Part shown: piece after piece, positions 7,884 through 16,167 of the stretch
Layout: the number at the start of each line of letters is the position of its first letter
Position numbering within the stretch: position 1 is the first letter of the stretch
Assembly (NCBI GenBank): GCA_029978325.1
Contig: JAPOJR010000005.1
Coordinates: 1-53,657, forward strand
DNA length: 53,657 nt
Source of the DNA: Alphaproteobacteria bacterium
GTDB taxonomy: Bacteria > Pseudomonadota > Alphaproteobacteria > Bin95
Direction of reading: 5' to 3'
Notes under the pieces: model-generated
Seen by the model: only the letters and a program-made list of their open reading frames with translations
The model's database searches: none
What the model was told of the DNA's origin: nothing
Translations under genes and position numbers: made by a program

Positions 7884-10800
7884 GTGCAACTTACCCGCTT
7901 GCGCCTTGCTGGCTTCAAGTCGTTTGTCGAGCCTACGGACTTGCGAATCGAATCCGGCCTGACCGGGATCGTCGGCCCGAACGGCTGCGGTAAATCCAAT
8001 CTGGTTGAAGCGCTGCGCTGGGTGATGGGCGAAAGTGCGGCGCGGCAGATGCGCGCCAGCGAATTGGACGATGTGATCTTTGCGGGAACGGCGGCCCGCG
8101 CCGCTCGCAACTATGCTGAAGTTGCGCTGGCAATCGATAATCAGGATGGGCTGGCGCCGCCGCCCTACCGCGATCAACCGCTAATCGAAGTTGTGCGGCG
8201 CCTGCCGCGAGGCGGCGCCAGCGGCTATCGCATCAACGGCCGCAGCGCGCGGGCGCGGGATGTGAAACAACTGCTTGCGGATGCCGCTACCGGTGCCCGG
8301 TCGACGGCTATTGTCGCGCAAGGCCAAATTGGCGCGTTCGTTGCTGCTAAGCCGACGGAGCGCCGCGGCGTGCTGGAAGAGGCCGCCGGCGTCGCCGGTC
8401 TCTATTCGCGGCGTCAGGAGGCGGAAACCCGCCTGCGCGCGGCGGAAACCAATCTTGAGAGGCTGGAAGACGTCCTCAGCACCATGGGCGCCCAACGCCA
8501 GGCGCTGGAGAAGCAGGCGCGACATGCGCGGCGATACCGCAAGCTGCAGCAACAGGCGCGCGAAGCCGAACTGGCGCTCTTTGCCTTGCGCTGGCAGTCC
8601 GCTGCGTTAGCTGAAACAGAGGCTGAGCGCGCGGTCCAATCGGCACGCCTTGGCGAGGGGGAATCCGCCAGGGCTGCGGCCCATGCGGCAAAACTGCATG
8701 CCGATGCTGCAACCGCTTTGCCGGCGCTGCGGAAGGCAGAGGCCGAAGCGGTCGCCAGATGGCAGAGGCTCGCGGTGGAGCGGGACGCGCATCAGCAGGA
8801 GGCCAAGCGTGTCGCTGCGGAACAGGAACAGGTTGCCGCGCGCATCGTCTCGTTGCAGGGCGACCTAGACCGTGAGGCATCGTTGGCGGCGGAAGCCGCT
8901 GCAGCGTTGGAGGCGCTGGCGAAAGAAGCGCATCAGTTGGAGGCGGATGCAGCGACCGGCGTGGTCAGCGGCCGTACGCTTCAGGTGGCGGTCGAGCGCT
9001 GTCAAGACGCACTGAGCCAGGCTGAAGCCTTGGCGGAGGCCGCCGGCAAAGCGCTGGCGGCGGCGAATGCGGACCGCAACGCCGCAGGGCGGCAAAAACG
9101 CGACGCCGAAACCCGATTGGCCGGTCTCACCCGGCAGCGCGAGCAGGCGGCGCGCGATCATGCCGCCGCCGCCGGGTCGCTGCCGGCTGACGAGGCGATA
9201 GAGGCGGCTAACCAGGCGGCGACCCTGGCGCGACGCGCACGCAACGCGGTTCAGGACGAATTGGCCAAGGCCCGGGATGCGGAAGCCTCATCCGAGACGG
9301 TGGCCACGCAAGCCTCGGAGTTACGGCAGGCGGCGGAGCGAACGCGCCTGCAGTGCAAAACCGAGGCAGATACGCTGCGCAAGGTCCTATCCGGCGTAAA
9401 GGCGCCGTTGCTGGACCTGTTGACGGTACGGCCCGGTTATGAGCAGGCGTTGGCTGCTGCGCTCGGCGACGATATTGCGGCGGATCTGGACACCGCCAAG
9501 CCGCTGCACTGGCGTGGCGGCCTCGATCAGCCCGATCAACGGCTGCCGGATGATTGCGTTTGCCTCAGCGATTTCGTGCAGGCGCCCGGAGCGTTAATGC
9601 CGCGTCTGAGCCAGATCGGAGTCGCGCCGGATCCGCTGACAGCGGCTTCCCTCGCGAAAGGACTGAAACCTGGCCAGAGGTTGGTGACCCGCTATGGCGG
9701 GCTGTGGCGCTGGGACGGCTATACGGCCCTGCCGGGCGCGCCGACCGCAGCAGCGCAACGTCTGGAGCAACGCAACCGGCTGGCAGCGTTAGACAAAGAG
9801 CAAAAAGCTGCCGACACCGCGCTTGAAGCGGCCACGGTTAAGGCGCAGGCGGCCGCCAGGGCCCGCTCTGTGGCGGTACAGGCGCGCAACGTCGCGCGGG
9901 ATCGGTTGCGCGCCGCGGAAGGCGCATTGGCGAAGGCGGACCAGTACGCTTCCCAACTGTCGCAAGCGCGCGCCGTGGGGCTGTCTCGCGTTCAGACCCT
10001 GGCGGACAGCGTGCAGCGTCTGACTGCGGAGTGCGAGGAATGGGGCAGGGCCCTGGAACTCGCCGACCGGACATTGGCTGCGTTGGCAAGTCCGGCTGCG
10101 GCGGAGGCTACTGCCGCCGAAGCGCGAACTGCCGTTGCCCGCGCCCGCGAAGACTGGTTGGCGGCGCGCAGCGCATTCGACCGCCACACCCAGATTGCTG
10201 CTGCCCGGCTAAAGCGTCAGGAAGCAATTCAACATGAAACGGAAAGCTGGCAACGTCGCGCCAACGATCAGCATAGCGCGGCGCTGCGCGAGCGGCTTTC
10301 TGCGGAACAGGCCCGAGCCGCGCTTTTGGCGGCGCGTCCGACTGAATTGGAGGCAGAGCTTGCGCGCCTTGCCGATGGTCTGGTCGATGCAGAGGCTGGC
10401 CGACGTGTCGCCTCTGACCGGCTGGTGCGGGCGGAAGCTGTGCTGGCCGACTGTGAAAAAGGACAGAAAACTGCCGAAGCCGGGGCTGCGGCAGCTCGCG
10501 AGGCGCGCATCCTGGCGGATTCGACGCTGGCCCAGACGCGGCAGGCCTCACAGAACCTTGCCGAACGGATTGGTGAGCGATTGGCGCTGACGCCGGCGCA
10601 ATTGCCAGAGGTCGATGGATCGGCCGATGCCGAGAACCTGGAACAGCGTGTCCTTCGGCTGCAACGTGAGCGGGAAGTACTGGGAACGGTTAATCTGCTG
10701 GCCGATGAGGAAATCACGGCGCTAGAAGCGCGCCTTGCGACGCTGGTCGCCGAACGTGACGACCTGACCGCGGCAATCGCCAAGCTGCGCCGCGGCATTG

Positions 10801-11327
10801 GCGATCTGAACAGGAGCGCCAGGGAAAAACTGTTGGCGGCGTTCGAAAGCGTCAATCGGCATTTCGGCCGCCTGTTCACACGGCTTTTTGGCGGCGGCGA
10901 AGCGCAGTTGCGGCTGGTCGGCCACGATGACCCGCTGGAAGCCGGGTTGGAGGTGTTTGCCTGCCCGCCGGGCAAGAAGCCGCAAGCGCTCACGGCCTTG
11001 TCAGGCGGTGAGCGAGCGCTAACGGCGGTTGCATTGTTGTTTGCGGCCTTCCTGACCAATCCAGCGCCGATCTGTGTGCTGGACGAAGTGGATGCGCCGT
11101 TGGATGACGCCAATGTGGACCGGCTGTGCCGCTTGATCGAGGAAATTGCCGATGAGGCAGGCACGCGCTTCCTCTGCATTACGCACCATCGCCTGACCAT
11201 GGCACGTATGGACCGCCTTTACGGCGTCACGATGGAGGAACGCGGCGTTTCCCGCCTGGTTTCGGTTGACCTGCGACAGGCGGATTCGTTTCGCCAGCCC
11301 CGTCAGCCAATGCGCGCGGCCGAATAG
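7884..11327 (+). CDS. smc: Chromosome segregation protein SMC
   Basis: A 1147-residue SMC ATPase with the full family layout: Walker A GPNGCGKS (residues 31-38) in the N-terminal head, a long Ala/Glu/Arg-rich coiled coil, a hinge at roughly 505-620, the returning coiled coil, then the C-terminal head with signature LSGGERALTAVAL (~1038-1050) and Walker B CVLDEVDAPLDD (~1063-1074). SMC dimers with ScpA and ScpB compact and segregate the chromosome by DNA loop extrusion. scpA and scpB are not in the window. Translation starts at GTG 7884 with AAGGAG seven bases upstream. A compact inverted repeat follows the gene. Confidence 0.96.
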   Translation: MQLTRLRLAGFKSFVEPTDLRIESGLTGIVGPNGCGKSNLVEALRWVMGESAARQMRASELDDVIFAGTAARAARNYAEVALAIDNQDGLAPPPYRDQPLIEVVRRLPRGGASGYRINGRSARARDVKQLLADAATGARSTAIVAQGQIGAFVAAKPTERRGVLEEAAGVAGLYSRRQEAETRLRAAETNLERLEDVLSTMGAQRQALEKQARHARRYRKLQQQAREAELALFALRWQSAALAETEAERAVQSARLGEGESARAAAHAAKLHADAATALPALRKAEAEAVARWQRLAVERDAHQQEAKRVAAEQEQVAARIVSLQGDLDREASLAAEAAAALEALAKEAHQLEADAATGVVSGRTLQVAVERCQDALSQAEALAEAAGKALAAANADRNAAGRQKRDAETRLAGLTRQREQAARDHAAAAGSLPADEAIEAANQAATLARRARNAVQDELAKARDAEASSETVATQASELRQAAERTRLQCKTEADTLRKVLSGVKAPLLDLLTVRPGYEQALAAALGDDIAADLDTAKPLHWRGGLDQPDQRLPDDCVCLSDFVQAPGALMPRLSQIGVAPDPLTAASLAKGLKPGQRLVTRYGGLWRWDGYTALPGAPTAAAQRLEQRNRLAALDKEQKAADTALEAATVKAQAAARARSVAVQARNVARDRLRAAEGALAKADQYASQLSQARAVGLSRVQTLADSVQRLTAECEEWGRALELADRTLAALASPAAAEATAAEARTAVARAREDWLAARSAFDRHTQIAAARLKRQEAIQHETESWQRRANDQHSAALRERLSAEQARAALLAARPTELEAELARLADGLVDAEAGRRVASDRLVRAEAVLADCEKGQKTAEAGAAAAREARILADSTLAQTRQASQNLAERIGERLALTPAQLPEVDGSADAENLEQRVLRLQREREVLGTVNLLADEEITALEARLATLVAERDDLTAAIAKLRRGIGDLNRSAREKLLAAFESVNRHFGRLFTRLFGGGEAQLRLVGHDDPLEAGLEVFACPPGKKPQALTALSGGERALTAVALLFAAFLTNPAPICVLDEVDAPLDDANVDRLCRLIEEIADEAGTRFLCITHHRLTMARMDRLYGVTMEERGVSRLVSVDLRQADSFRQPRQPMRAAE

Positions 11328-11423
11328 ATCGTCCACGGTCACGGTGAAGTGACCGCGATTCGGCCGCTTTCGGTTCGCCCCGTTCGGGTTCCTACGGTTA
11401 CATAAGGCCGGAGACGATCTATT
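11323..11423. repeat. Nested inverted repeat after smc
   Basis: AATAGATCGTC (11323-11333, including the smc TAG stop) is perfectly repeated in inverse as GACGATCTATT (11413-11423). Inside it lies a separate 7-bp stem, CGGTCAC (11336-11342) with GTGACCG (11349-11355). There is no U tract, so it is not a standard terminator; it may stabilise the 3' end or separate smc from the next gene. Confidence 0.55.
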
Positions 11424-11470
11424 GCTGCGACACGGTCGCTGGCAACAATCTATCGGGAGGCCTCTAGATC

Positions 11471-11938
11471 ATGCGCTTTGTCGGCCAATTATTTGTCGGA
11501 TTCGTTCTGCTGTTCTGGATTGGGGGCGCTGCGGCGGGCGAAGGTAAGCAGAACCTCGGCCCTGGCCATGTGGCGCTCAAGGGTTATGACCCCGTATCGT
11601 ACCAGACGCAAAATGCGGCTATCCCTGGCTCCGCTGAGTTCTCCGCTGAATTCGACGGCGCGACCTACCGGTTTGCCAGCGCATCGAATCGGGATGCCTT
11701 CAGAGAAAATCCAGCGCTGTACGTCCCGGCCTTTGGCGGATACTGCGCCATGGGCATGGCATTCGGTCAAAAAATCGACGTGGATCCACGAGCGTTCCGG
11801 GTTGTTGATGGGCGGTTGTATTTAAACTTGAATTCGGATGTGCAGGCGCGTTGGCTGCAGGATGTCCCTGGGAATTTGGCGCGAGCTAACCGGCATTGGT
11901 CGACCATAGCCGGCCAGCCGCCGGCAGCAGGGCGATAA
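11471..11938 (+). CDS. Secreted YHS-domain protein
   Basis: A 155-residue protein with a signal peptide (hydrophobic residues ~7-20, cleavage near AAAG). The mature part is a single YHS domain: VALKGYDPVSY near residues 35-45, the central FASASNRDAF and YCAMGMAFG around residues 93-101. YHS domains are small metal-associated folds found alone in periplasmic proteins or attached to metal-transporting and heme proteins. The function of the free-standing secreted form is not established. GGGAGG lies upstream of the ATG at somewhat long spacing. It sits between smc and the atp operon without evident link to either. Confidence 0.8.
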   Translation: MRFVGQLFVGFVLLFWIGGAAAGEGKQNLGPGHVALKGYDPVSYQTQNAAIPGSAEFSAEFDGATYRFASASNRDAFRENPALYVPAFGGYCAMGMAFGQKIDVDPRAFRVVDGRLYLNLNSDVQARWLQDVPGNLARANRHWSTIAGQPPAAGR

Positions 11939-12061
11939 CCGGCCAGGTGCGCGGACGGATTTGCCTCCATGGCTGGGCGTTGGACGTTGTTGCGCGGGCC
12001 AGACTGGCAGGGGTCGCCTGGCGAAGCTGTGGCAAGTGGGCGCAACGTGGCGTTGGGCGCA

Positions 12062-12091
12062 TTGACCCCTGTCCCTTGCCCCGCCTATGGT
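12062..12091 (+). promoter_or_regulatory. Candidate promoter of the atp operon
   Basis: TTGACC (12062-12067), an 18-bp spacer and TATGGT (12086-12091) lie about 95 bp upstream of atpI, in a 247-bp gap that shows no gene. This is the best sigma-70-like match I see in the gap; no experimental support. Confidence 0.4.
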
Positions 12092-12185
12092 CCGCCCGCC
12101 TTACACCGGACCGTCGTTTCGGGGTAGGAATTTGCGGGCAATCTGCCTCTGGCGCTTTGGTGGCGAAACAGGCTAGACACTCGCA

Positions 12186-12515
12186 ATGACCGACCCGACG
12201 CCCACGACCGACTTCGATAAACGCCTTGCCCGCGCGCGGGAACGGCGGGATTCGCAATTTCGGCCGCGGGGAAGCGCCGCTTCGATGTCGGGTGCGGCCG
12301 TTGGCTTGCGCATAGCGATTGAGATTATGGCGGCAGTCGCCGTCGGGGTCGGGATCGGGTTTGCGTTGGATAATTGGCTGGGTACCAAGCCCTGGATGTT
12401 GATCTTGTTCTGTATTCTGGGCTTTGGTGCAGCGTTGGTGAATGTGATGCGGACGGCGCGCGAGTTGGAACGCAAGCGTCTGGAAGCAAAACATCTTGCC
12501 GCGCAAAAAGAATAG
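12186..12515 (+). CDS. atpI: F0F1 ATP synthase assembly protein AtpI
   Basis: A 109-residue small membrane protein: a charged N-terminus, two hydrophobic segments (about residues 40-60 and 67-87) separated by DNWLGTKPW, and a basic Lys/Arg-rich tail. This matches the AtpI/AtpZ family, which helps assemble the c-ring and may carry Mg2+. Its place directly before atpB supports the call. No clear ribosome site precedes the ATG. The gap to atpB is 43 bp. Confidence 0.88.
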   Translation: MTDPTPTTDFDKRLARARERRDSQFRPRGSAASMSGAAVGLRIAIEIMAAVAVGVGIGFALDNWLGTKPWMLILFCILGFGAALVNVMRTARELERKRLEAKHLAAQKE

Positions 12516-12558
12516 ATATTGATTTCGACCTGTAACCGATACGAGCGGGTAGACGACC

Positions 12559-13362
12559 GTGGCATCGACCGGACACGCAGAAACAGCACACGCCGCAGTG
12601 GCTCATCACGCCGCTGACGCCGCGCATCACAGCGACAAAGTGATTGATCCGCTGCACCAGTTTCAGATCTGGTCCATCCTGGATATTCACGTCGCCGGCT
12701 TCAACGTATCGTTCACCAACTCCGCATTGTGGATGGTGATCGCCGCGGTGGTTGGCTTTGGCATCATGCGCCTTGGCATGCGCGAAGCGGAACTGGTGCC
12801 GGGCCGTATGCAGAACGTGGCGGAGATGCTCTATGGCATCGTCGCCAACATGATCCGAGACAACGTCGGCGATGAGGGCAAGAAATATTTCCCTCTCGTC
12901 TTCTCGCTGTTCCTGTTCATCCTGTTCGGCAACGTGCTGGGCATGATTCCGTATTCCTTCACCTTCACCAGCCATCTGGTCGTGACCTTCTTCATGGCGG
13001 CGGTGATTTTTATCGGCGTGACCATTCTGGGCGTCGTCCGGCACGGCACGCACTTCCTGCGCCTGTTCTTCCCTGAAGGCGCGCCGGCGTGGACCGCGGT
13101 CATTCTGGTGCCGATTGAACTGGTCTCGTACCTCTCCCGCCCGGTCAGCTTGTCTGTGCGTCTGTTTGCCAACATGATGGTCGGCCACACCCTGCTAAAG
13201 GTGCTGGGCGGATTTGCCGTCCTGATGGGCGCGGCAGGCATCTTGCCGTTGACGCTGCTGGTCGGTATTACCGCGCTGGAGTTCCTGGTCGCTGCATTGC
13301 AGGCTTACGTGTTCACCATCTTGACCTGCATCTACTTGCACGACGCCATTCACCTGCACTGA
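12559..13362 (+). CDS. atpB: F0F1 ATP synthase subunit a
   Basis: Subunit a, 267 residues, forms the proton half-channels next to the c-ring. The His-rich N-terminus (residues 12-25) is followed by DPLHQFQIW and several membrane helices. Arg201, in SLSVRLFANMMVGH, is the essential arginine that faces the c-ring carboxylate. The frame begins with GTG at 12559, with only a weak GCGGGT before it. The stop codon is followed after five bases by a large nested stem-loop that precedes atpE. Confidence 0.96.
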   Translation: MASTGHAETAHAAVAHHAADAAHHSDKVIDPLHQFQIWSILDIHVAGFNVSFTNSALWMVIAAVVGFGIMRLGMREAELVPGRMQNVAEMLYGIVANMIRDNVGDEGKKYFPLVFSLFLFILFGNVLGMIPYSFTFTSHLVVTFFMAAVIFIGVTILGVVRHGTHFLRLFFPEGAPAWTAVILVPIELVSYLSRPVSLSVRLFANMMVGHTLLKVLGGFAVLMGAAGILPLTLLVGITALEFLVAALQAYVFTILTCIYLHDAIHLH

Positions 13363-13367
13363 CGTGT

Positions 13368-13423
13368 GGGAAACAATTCACCCGCACTGATCGGTTGTTG
13401 TCGATCGGTGCCCCCTTGTTCCC
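13368..13423 (+). promoter_or_regulatory. Nested stem-loop in the atpB-atpE spacer
   Basis: An outer stem GGGAAACAA (13368-13376) pairs with TTGTTCCC (13416-13423), with one bulged A. Inside it CACTGATCG (13385-13393) pairs with CGATCGGTG (13402-13410), with one G-U pair. There is no U tract, so it is more likely an mRNA processing, stability or translation element upstream of atpE than a terminator. Confidence 0.6.
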
Positions 13424-13468
13424 TTCTCTAGTAACCGCTCGAACGAGTACGCTTAAAGGAGTTTCACC

Positions 13469-13693
13469 ATGGAAGCGGATGCCGCGAAACTGATTGGCGC
13501 TGGCCTGGCTGCGATCGGCATGATTGGTGCCGGTATCGGTGTGGGCAATGTTTGGTCGTCCTACATTTCGGCCATTGCACGCAACCCGGCCTCGAAAGAG
13601 GAAATTGGTGCGAACATTTGGATCGGCTTTGCCGTTACCGAAGCTATCGCGCTGTTCGCGCTGATCGTCGCGCTGATCGCGCTGTTCGCCTAA
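13469..13693 (+). CDS. atpE: F0F1 ATP synthase subunit c
   Basis: A 74-residue hairpin of two hydrophobic helices, the proton-carrying rotor subunit. The glycine-rich first helix contains GAGIGVG (residues 20-26), the polar loop is ARNPASKEE (37-45), and the ion-binding carboxylate is Glu58 in GFAVTEAIALF. Nothing suggests sodium specificity. The ribosome site AAAGGAG is the strongest in the operon, as expected for a subunit needed in about ten copies. Strong stem-loops lie on both sides of the cistron. Confidence 0.97.
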   Translation: MEADAAKLIGAGLAAIGMIGAGIGVGNVWSSYISAIARNPASKEEIGANIWIGFAVTEAIALFALIVALIALFA

Positions 13694-13702
13694 GCGATAC
13701 GC

Positions 13703-13746
13703 ATTCGTCTGGTGCCGCCCGTCTGGTACGGCGGCTCCAGACGAAT
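13703..13746 (+). promoter_or_regulatory. Strong stem-loop between atpE and atpF'
   Basis: ATTCGTCTGG (13703-13712) pairs perfectly with CCAGACGAAT (13737-13746); after one T-T mismatch GCCGCC (13714-13719) pairs with GGCGGC (13730-13735), leaving a 10-nt loop. Sixteen base pairs without a U tract point to a 3'-stabilising or partial attenuating structure after atpE. The rest of the 162-bp spacer shows no gene. Confidence 0.7.
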
Positions 13747-13855
13747 CGTTCATGTTCGAGCGACACCCGCGCCTGGCGTGGCCGATATATTTCGGCGCCG
13801 GGCGCAATGCGTGTTACTCGGTTGGCGGAACGCCTAGCTCCATCGGAGCCGCACA

Positions 13856-14344
13856 ATGCCCCAATTTGAACCGACATGGTTTGCAAGCCAGATTTTCTGG
13901 CTGATCATCGTGTTCGTCGTATTCTATCGGCTGATGAAGTCGATGGTTATTCCTGGCGTCGCCGGTGTGCTGGCCGACCGGGATGCTCGTATTCAAGGCG
14001 ATCTTGAACTGGCGCAGCAACGCCGGGACGAGTTGGAAGCCATGCGAACCGCCTACGAGGCGGACCTCGCGAAAGCCCGCGCTGAAGCGCAGGCGGAACT
14101 GGGCGCGGCCCAGGCCCGCATGGCGCAGCAGCAGGCCGCCGCTTTGGACGAAGTCTCCAAAGAATTGGCTGTCCAGGCCGAAAAAGCCGAACAGCGGATT
14201 GCCGCTGAAAAGTCTGCGGCTCTGTCCGACCTTCGCGCGGTTGCTGTCGAAGTGGCTACAGCAGCCAGCTCCCGTCTGGCGCCTGGCGCGGTCGATAGCG
14301 CGCGGATCGAAGCCGCTGTCGATGAAAGCATGGAGGCACGCTGA
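13856..14344 (+). CDS. atpF': F0F1 ATP synthase subunit b'
   Basis: A 162-residue peripheral-stalk subunit: one N-terminal membrane helix (about residues 11-27, SQIFWLIIVFVVFY) followed by a long charged, Ala/Glu/Arg-rich helical domain. Alphaproteobacteria and phototrophs use a b-b' heterodimer in place of the b homodimer; this gene is in the b' position, directly before b. GGAG precedes the ATG at good spacing. The TGA overlaps the next ATG as TGATG, which should couple synthesis of b' and b at equal amounts. Confidence 0.92.
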   Translation: MPQFEPTWFASQIFWLIIVFVVFYRLMKSMVIPGVAGVLADRDARIQGDLELAQQRRDELEAMRTAYEADLAKARAEAQAELGAAQARMAQQQAAALDEVSKELAVQAEKAEQRIAAEKSAALSDLRAVAVEVATAASSRLAPGAVDSARIEAAVDESMEAR

Positions 14345-14820
14345 TGGGCCCTACAGGTGTAGTCGCTTTATCGTTAGTCATCTTCCTTGCACTGGTGTGG
14401 TGGAAGGGCCGTGGCGCCATTGTTGGTATGCTGGATAAGCGGTCTGATGGCATTCGCAACCAACTCGACGAGGCCCGCCGCCTGCGAGAAGAAGCGGAGG
14501 CCATGTATGCCGACATCGCCAAGAAGCAGCAGGAAGCAGCCAAGACCGCTGCGGCAATGATCGAGGAAGCCAAGGCTCAGGCCCATCGGATCGAGCGCGA
14601 TTCGCAGGCCGCGCTGCAGTCGACGATTGCCCGTCGCCGCGAACAGGCGCTGGAAAAGATCAGCCAGGCAGAGGCGGAGGCTATCCGTGAGGTGCGGGCC
14701 AAGGCGGTGGATATTGCCGTTGAAGCCACCCGCCGGGTGCTGATCGCAGAAATGGGCGGTCCCTCAGGACAAGCCGCGATCGATATGGCGATTGACGAGT
14801 TGCCGCGTCGCCTGAATTAG
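14344..14820 (+). CDS. atpF: F0F1 ATP synthase subunit b
   Basis: The partner b subunit, 158 residues: a short membrane helix (residues 4-20) then an extended coiled coil linking F0 to F1. It is read from a start that shares one base with the b' stop. It is the last gene of the F0 block; the F1 genes (atpHAGDC) are not in the window and must lie elsewhere, as is usual in this group. A strong intrinsic terminator follows 39 bp downstream. Confidence 0.93.
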   Translation: MGPTGVVALSLVIFLALVWWKGRGAIVGMLDKRSDGIRNQLDEARRLREEAEAMYADIAKKQQEAAKTAAAMIEEAKAQAHRIERDSQAALQSTIARRREQALEKISQAEAEAIREVRAKAVDIAVEATRRVLIAEMGGPSGQAAIDMAIDELPRRLN

Positions 14821-14859
14821 ACGTCGCGTCAATCGGACAACATGTAAGATTTTGTTTAG

Positions 14860-14891
14860 CGCCTGCTCTTCGGAGCAGGCGTTTTCCTTTT
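14860..14891 (+). terminator. Intrinsic terminator of the atp F0 operon
   Basis: CGCCTGCTC-TTCG-GAGCAGGCG forms a perfect 9-bp stem with a stable TTCG tetraloop (14860-14881), directly followed by TTTTCCTTTT. It ends the atpIBEF'F transcript. Confidence 0.93.
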
Positions 14892-15033
14892 AAGGTTCAA
14901 CGAGCCTGGTCGTAGGTCGGGTTTTTTTCCCGCGCTCAAAAAATCTGTGTGCAAGCGCTTGACGCTATCGCCAGTGCGCCGCACCATCCGCGGCAGTGAA
15001 TGAAATTCGATCCCGGGAAGGACACGCCCCCTC

Positions 15034-16086
15034 ATGCCCACCATTGCCCATGACCGCGCCCAAGCGATCGCCGAAGCTCTGCTGAAGGGCGCCGGTTGCA
15101 CCGATCATGAAGCTGCCGTTGTCGCCAAAGGCTGCGTTGGTGCCAATCTCGCCGGCCACGACAGCCATGGGATTATTGCAATCCCGACCTATATCGACCG
15201 GGTGAAGCGCGGCCATATCGTGCCGAATGCCAAGTATGAAGTGGTGAAGGAATCGGCCAACCATATGGTGGTCGATGGCCATTGGGGCTTCGGTTTTGCC
15301 GTGACTGAGCGCACCATGCGCACCCTGATCGAAAAGGCGCGGACGTCGAACGTCGCGGCTGCGACGGTCTATCACCAAAGCCATATCGGTCGCCTCGCCA
15401 ACTATCCGCTGATGGCGGCGCATGAGGACATGATCGGCCTGATCACGGCTGACTCTGGGCGCTCGCCCAAGGCCGTCGCGCCGTTCGGCGGCCGCGAGGC
15501 CCGGCTTGGGACCAACCCGATTTCCATTGCCGTCCCCAGCGACTTGGGCGCGCCGTTATTCCTCGACATGGCGACCAGTGCTGCCGCTGCCGGCAAGGTG
15601 GCTGTTGCCGTGGCGCGTGGCGAGGAAGTGCCGGATGGTTGGGTCATCGGTTCGGACGGCAAGCCCACGAACGACCCTAAACAATTGCGCCAGGGCGGCG
15701 CTCTGCTGCCGTTGGGTGGCCCGGACGGCGGCTACAAGGGCACCGGCTTGGCAGTGATGGTCGAGATTCTCTGCGGCCTGCTGACCGGCCTAGGTTTCGG
15801 CGTCGATCCGTCGGGCAAGCACAATGACGGCTGCTTCATGGCTGTGTTCAATGTGGCCTCTTTCCGCGATGTCGCCACCTTCAAGAAGGACGTGGCCGAC
15901 TTCGCCAAATATCTGAAGGCGACTCCGCCGGCTGCTGGCTCGAACGGCGTGCTCTATCCTGGCGAGATCGAGCACCTGAAGGAACAGGCCCGCCGCCGCG
16001 ACGGCATCGAGATCGAGGACTCCACCTGGGCCAAGCTGACCGAACTGGCGGTCGAGTACGGCGTCAAAGACAAGCTGGGAATGTAG
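15034..16086 (+). CDS. Ldh-family NAD(P)-dependent hydroxy-acid dehydrogenase (YbiC-like)
   Basis: A 350-residue member of the type-2 malate/L-lactate dehydrogenase family, unrelated to classical Rossmann LDH. The N-terminal block GHDSHGIIAIPTYI (residues 41-54) lacks the Arg found after HG in many members and resembles E. coli YbiC-like hydroxycarboxylate dehydrogenases. LGTNPISIAVPS and DMATSAAAAGKV are the conserved central blocks. It probably oxidises a 2-hydroxy acid reversibly. GGAAGGA precedes the start. A second, diverged member of the family lies at 52394-53458. Convergent with the BVMO gene. Confidence 0.85.
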   Translation: MPTIAHDRAQAIAEALLKGAGCTDHEAAVVAKGCVGANLAGHDSHGIIAIPTYIDRVKRGHIVPNAKYEVVKESANHMVVDGHWGFGFAVTERTMRTLIEKARTSNVAAATVYHQSHIGRLANYPLMAAHEDMIGLITADSGRSPKAVAPFGGREARLGTNPISIAVPSDLGAPLFLDMATSAAAAGKVAVAVARGEEVPDGWVIGSDGKPTNDPKQLRQGGALLPLGGPDGGYKGTGLAVMVEILCGLLTGLGFGVDPSGKHNDGCFMAVFNVASFRDVATFKKDVADFAKYLKATPPAAGSNGVLYPGEIEHLKEQARRRDGIEIEDSTWAKLTELAVEYGVKDKLGM

Positions 16087-16109
16087 GTTGGGCGCACCAG
16101 CCGGAGAAG

Positions 16110-16133
16110 CGACGCCCAGTTAAGCGGGCGTCG
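16110..16133. terminator. Hairpin between convergent genes
   Basis: CGACGCCC (16110-16117) and GGGCGTCG (16126-16133) form a perfect 8-bp stem with an 8-nt loop in the 81-bp gap between two convergent genes. U tracts are weak on both strands, so it is at best a moderate bidirectional terminator. Confidence 0.45.
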
Positions 16134-16167
16134 TGCCTCGGTTTCCCAAGGATGCGGGCGGCTGGCG

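Noticed and set aside
14892..15033. Riboswitch before the YbiC-like gene
   Set aside because: The segment after the terminator has no conserved riboswitch core that I recognise.
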